Shown here piece by piece: positions 61,206 through 64,000 of a stretch of 64,000 bases of DNA. The DNA is taken from assembly GCA_009617715.1 (NCBI GenBank), contig VTFK01000225.1, positions 248,001 through 312,000 of the forward strand, written 5' to 3'. How positions within the stretch are numbered: position 1 is the stretch's first letter; each line of letters opens with the position of its first letter. The position numbers and the translations under genes are program-made. The notes under the pieces were generated by a model that was given only the letters and a program-made list of their open reading frames with translations, had not been told where the DNA came from and did not search any database. This DNA is from Plectrocnemia conspersa. Taxonomy: Eukaryota; Arthropoda; Insecta; Trichoptera; Polycentropodidae.

Positions 61206-62085
61206 ATAATTTTTTTTTTTTTTTATAAAAGTTTATTTCTTAAATAGACATAGGTAAAATAGCATACAGATATACCTATTAAATGCACAATACTGGTTCA
61301 TAACCATTTACATTGTTTACAAATTGTTAAGTTATACAATAACATAAAAAAAATAATAATAAATTATTCGAGAGTATACTAAATTAAAGGAAAAATACAT
61401 AAAACCTTTCACAAATTTAAAAATCCAAAAAAAAAAAAAATTTTGGAAAAGAATGAAGCAGATGAGAAAAAACAAATTATACAAAATACATAATATACAA
61501 AATAAAACACATACAAAGGTAAATAAACCTAGCCCTGTAGACCTGAAACTGATGACACTGCGATGAGCTTAACTGCATCAAAGCAATATGTGCTTAGGCA
61601 TTTTATGTTTGTATTTAAATTTAAGTTTTGCTTTGTCGTAATCACCGATTCTTGAAATTAGTAAGTTTGTGTGGTCTCGCGAGATTTTTTTATAGTATTT
61701 TTCGGTTTGATAATAACAGTATTTTTTAATGGTAGGAATTAAATGTTTGGTGTGGAGTTTTTTAAGGTTAGTATAAAACGGTGTATTATAAATTATTTTT
61801 ATGGCTTTATTTTGGATTACTTGAAGTTTATTAAAATTACTATTACTCGCGTTACTCCACACTGAACAAGCGTAAGTTAAAACAGGTCTGATTAATTGTC
61901 TATAGACTAGAATTTTATTTTTTATTGTAAGCGCACTTTTTCTATTAAATATTGATTTTAGAGCCGCAATGGCGCAAAGCCCTTTCGACCGGAGTTCAGT
62001 TATATGTTTATTGAATTTTAGTCTGGAGTCCAGGTGTATACCCAGGTATTTAACGCTCGCTCTCCATTCAATGATAATTTATTAT
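61206..62085 (-). mobile_element. 5'-truncated jockey-type non-LTR retrotransposon with poly(A) tail
   Basis: On the minus strand an open frame starts abruptly at about 62083 with EWRASVKYLGIHLD and continues without a stop through LVYRQLIRPVLTYACSV and LQVIQNKAIKIIYNTPFYT to a stop near 61578, matching the region after the catalytic box in jockey-clade reverse transcriptases. An A-rich 3' UTR follows and ends in a 15-base A run (61210-61224 as T). 5' truncation plus a poly(A) tail is how target-primed reverse transcription leaves such copies. The uninterrupted frame means it is much younger than the other non-LTR relics here. A target duplication could not be told apart from the AT-rich flanks. 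Confidence 0.88.
61578..62083 (-). pseudogene. Reverse transcriptase C-terminal fragment (jockey type)
   Basis: About 168 codons remain open. They cover the VKYLG.hLD motif, a basic helical stretch (LRSKGLCAIAALKSIFNRKS), the Y.qLirPvltYac.vWs segment and the LQ.iQNka.ri motif. The catalytic palm (FADD) lies upstream of the truncation, so the fragment has no enzymatic potential. It starts without its own promoter or initiation codon. Confidence 0.85.
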
Positions 62086-62779
62086 GTTTTTTACTTTATT
62101 TAAATAACAGGCATACATTTTTAATGTTTTTAAATTACAGACACGTCCGCTACTAATTAAATTTGGTTCGAATCATTTTATTATCGCGTCATACAATGTA
62201 TTAAATTTTCTTAATTACTCAGCAACCCGATGTCGTACAGTGATAAAATGGAGCCATAAACCTTCTCGGAAAATACACAATAAAATGGAGAGTGTTGAGT
62301 AAAAATTCGGGTAGTCCGTTGTAGAAAAAACTCTCGGATATATAATACAAAAAAAAAAAAAAAATATTTTATAATTTATATTTTTTTTAAATTAATGTAA
62401 AATTTCATTAACATTTTTATTAAAAAAAATATTTTTAGTGAAAGTAAAATTATTTTAAAATATTAGTAAAAATCTACGCTTCAGTTTTTATTATTTTTTT
62501 ATTATTCATTTAAAAAATAAATTAGTTATTGACTGCAATTCACATGCGTCATTTATTTGTATTACTTATGTGGCGACAAATCATTAATTAGATCCCTACA
62601 GTATATGATTATTTATATAATAAATATGTGAAATTAATGAAAAATATATAATGCACGCACTAAACCAGTAAGGTTCCATCATAATTGAGCGTCTTTGTAT
62701 TTTACTACATTATAAAAACACATAAATTACGATATAATTATATAAGTTTCTCTGACATAATACTATAAAAACATCGCTT
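62086..62779. other. AT-rich stretch with a small island
   Basis: A mixed patch at 62165-62330 (GCAACCCGATGTCGTACAGTG) is the only contrast. No gene. Confidence 0.5.
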
Positions 62780-63270
62780 TCGGAATTCGCCAAATTTTAC
62801 GTCGACTGTGAAATCGTCGCGATTTTTAATTTAATTAATCGGGCATGGAGTCAGGCCTCAAGCCATAAAATTCCCGTAATTAGCGGGACAGGGACTGTTT
62901 CCCGGATCGTTAGTGACCGCTCAGTAGGATCGAGTTACCAGTGAGTGCCACCCCGAGCGGCCGGTCCGAGGAGTCTGCATAAACAAGTCAAATCCGACTT
63001 AATAAATTCATAAACCATAACTCAGGCAGTAACTTGGCTGGCTGGCAGAATCTCTCTCTCTCTCTTTCGAAATTTATCTCGGTAATTGGGCGTTGGATGT
63101 CCGAGGCGTTCGCGTGCCATTTTTCAAAATTAATAATTCACAACGCGATCAGAATCTCTGGAGCTGTGCGAAATGACACTTTGGAAATTGCGCTAGAAAT
63201 TGGAAATATGAGGAGTTGAATAAATTCTCAAGTGTCACTCTTCACGGCTATAAGCTGCCAAATCAAGATG
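62780..63270. other. Composition island with a (TC)n tract
   Basis: GGAGTCAGGCCTCAAGCC, GACAGGGACTGTTTCCCGG, CCCCGAGCGGCCGGTCCGAG and a TC repeat at 63051-63066 (GAGAGA on the other strand). A 61-codon frame runs through the repeat and is unrecognised. Second island with a GAGA-type tract, after 44.5 kb. Confidence 0.4.
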
Positions 63271-64000
63271 TATAGAGATATCTATGAATATGTATATCCT
63301 ACATAAGATATATGAGTACTCTGATTAATGTTTTATATATTAATAATTCAAGCTTTTTTTATTTAATAGAAGTTTCATTAAAATTACACGAGATAATTGA
63401 ATTATTACCCACACGATTGACCAGTGGTATAATATAAATAGGTGAATATTACATGAAAATCCCATATGGACCCCAGTCTTTACTTAAATTTTAATCGTTT
63501 TCAAAACCTTCTAGTGCTCGTCACAGATCAGTTTTTTTGTAGATGTTTCTAATTTTTCAAATGAGTATCTTATTAAATAATTAAAACAATTAATATTTAA
63601 ATTACCAGCATGATAGACGAGTGGTATACGTCGCTGACTATTGACCTAAAAGGCATGGTTTCGAATTTTATAAGGAATTAGTGTATTATTATGTATCTCT
63701 ATCTAATAGATTGAAATTAGTCATTTTTATATAATTATAATTCCAATCAATAATCACAAATTAAATTTATCTAGATTATATTAATCCCACATATAAATAT
63801 CATGATGTATTAAAATCGAGCTATGTCGTATATATAAGGCAGTAATTTTTTTTTAATAATCAGCTATTTAACAAAAAACAACATTAAGCTAGGTCGTGCA
63901 AAGTTACATTTATCGATAGATATAACTTACAAACTTAGATTTCAGGCTGTTGTCTTGTCATTTCAAATGGTAGTTGTTGATTGTGTTGACCCCGTTGTAA
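63271..64000. other. AT-rich stretch to the window end
   Basis: Nothing recognised. Confidence 0.6.

Noticed and set aside
61195..62100. Target-site duplication of the jockey-type insertion
   Set aside because: Short AT-only words (such as TATTAT) occur on both sides, but they are expected by chance in this composition.
1..64000. tRNA, rRNA, CRISPR or bacterial-type operons
   Set aside because: I saw no tRNA-like box A/box B pair, no rRNA-like conserved segments and no regularly spaced repeats; gene density and repeats are those of an animal genome.

Overview
The window reads as non-coding DNA from an animal nuclear genome, most likely an insect. It is very AT-rich, has no cellular protein gene that I can recognise, and carries jockey-type and RTE-type non-LTR retrotransposon relics, several hAT elements and TA-inserting DNA transposons. 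All open frames are short; the only ones I can assign are broken transposases and reverse transcriptases. Order or species cannot be read from this sequence.

Layout. 1-6 kb: AT-rich DNA, one terminal-inverted-repeat element (1395-2445) and one island of balanced composition. 6.1-8.5 kb: a decayed jockey-like element on the minus strand, split by a 1.08 kb hAT element (6757-7833) with a perfect 8-bp target duplication. 8.7-12.6 kb: composition islands in AT-rich DNA. 12.7-14.2 kb: a stack of nested insertions (host repeat, then a TA-flanked element, then a second TA-flanked element with a core-deleted transposase); a related uninterrupted copy of the host repeat lies at 59.7-60.0 kb. 21.4-23.8 kb: a full-length but broken ZBED/SCAND3-type hAT transposon. 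24-39 kb: islands, a small MITE and hairpins. 39.6-40.4 kb: RTE-type relic. 48.3-49.4 kb: second copy of the 6.8 kb hAT. 50.2-51.2 kb: another non-LTR relic. 55.3-56.3 kb: a third, distinct hAT. 61.2-62.1 kb: a 5'-truncated jockey-type insertion with a poly(A) tail.

The most interesting non-transposon signal is on the plus strand. At 16131/16132, 36974/36975 and 57128/57129 a pyrimidine-rich 3' splice site is joined directly to a 5' splice site (CAG/GTRAG), and each is followed 33-39 nt later by a GTAAGT. The three lie about 20.8 and 20.2 kb apart. This is the layout of recursive-splicing ratchet points with short cryptic RS-exons known from giant insect introns. My working model is that the whole window lies inside one very long plus-strand intron. 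About 30 islands of more balanced base composition lie in the AT-rich background; they lack convincing coding frames and are candidate regulatory elements. Conservation and transcription cannot be tested from the sequence alone.
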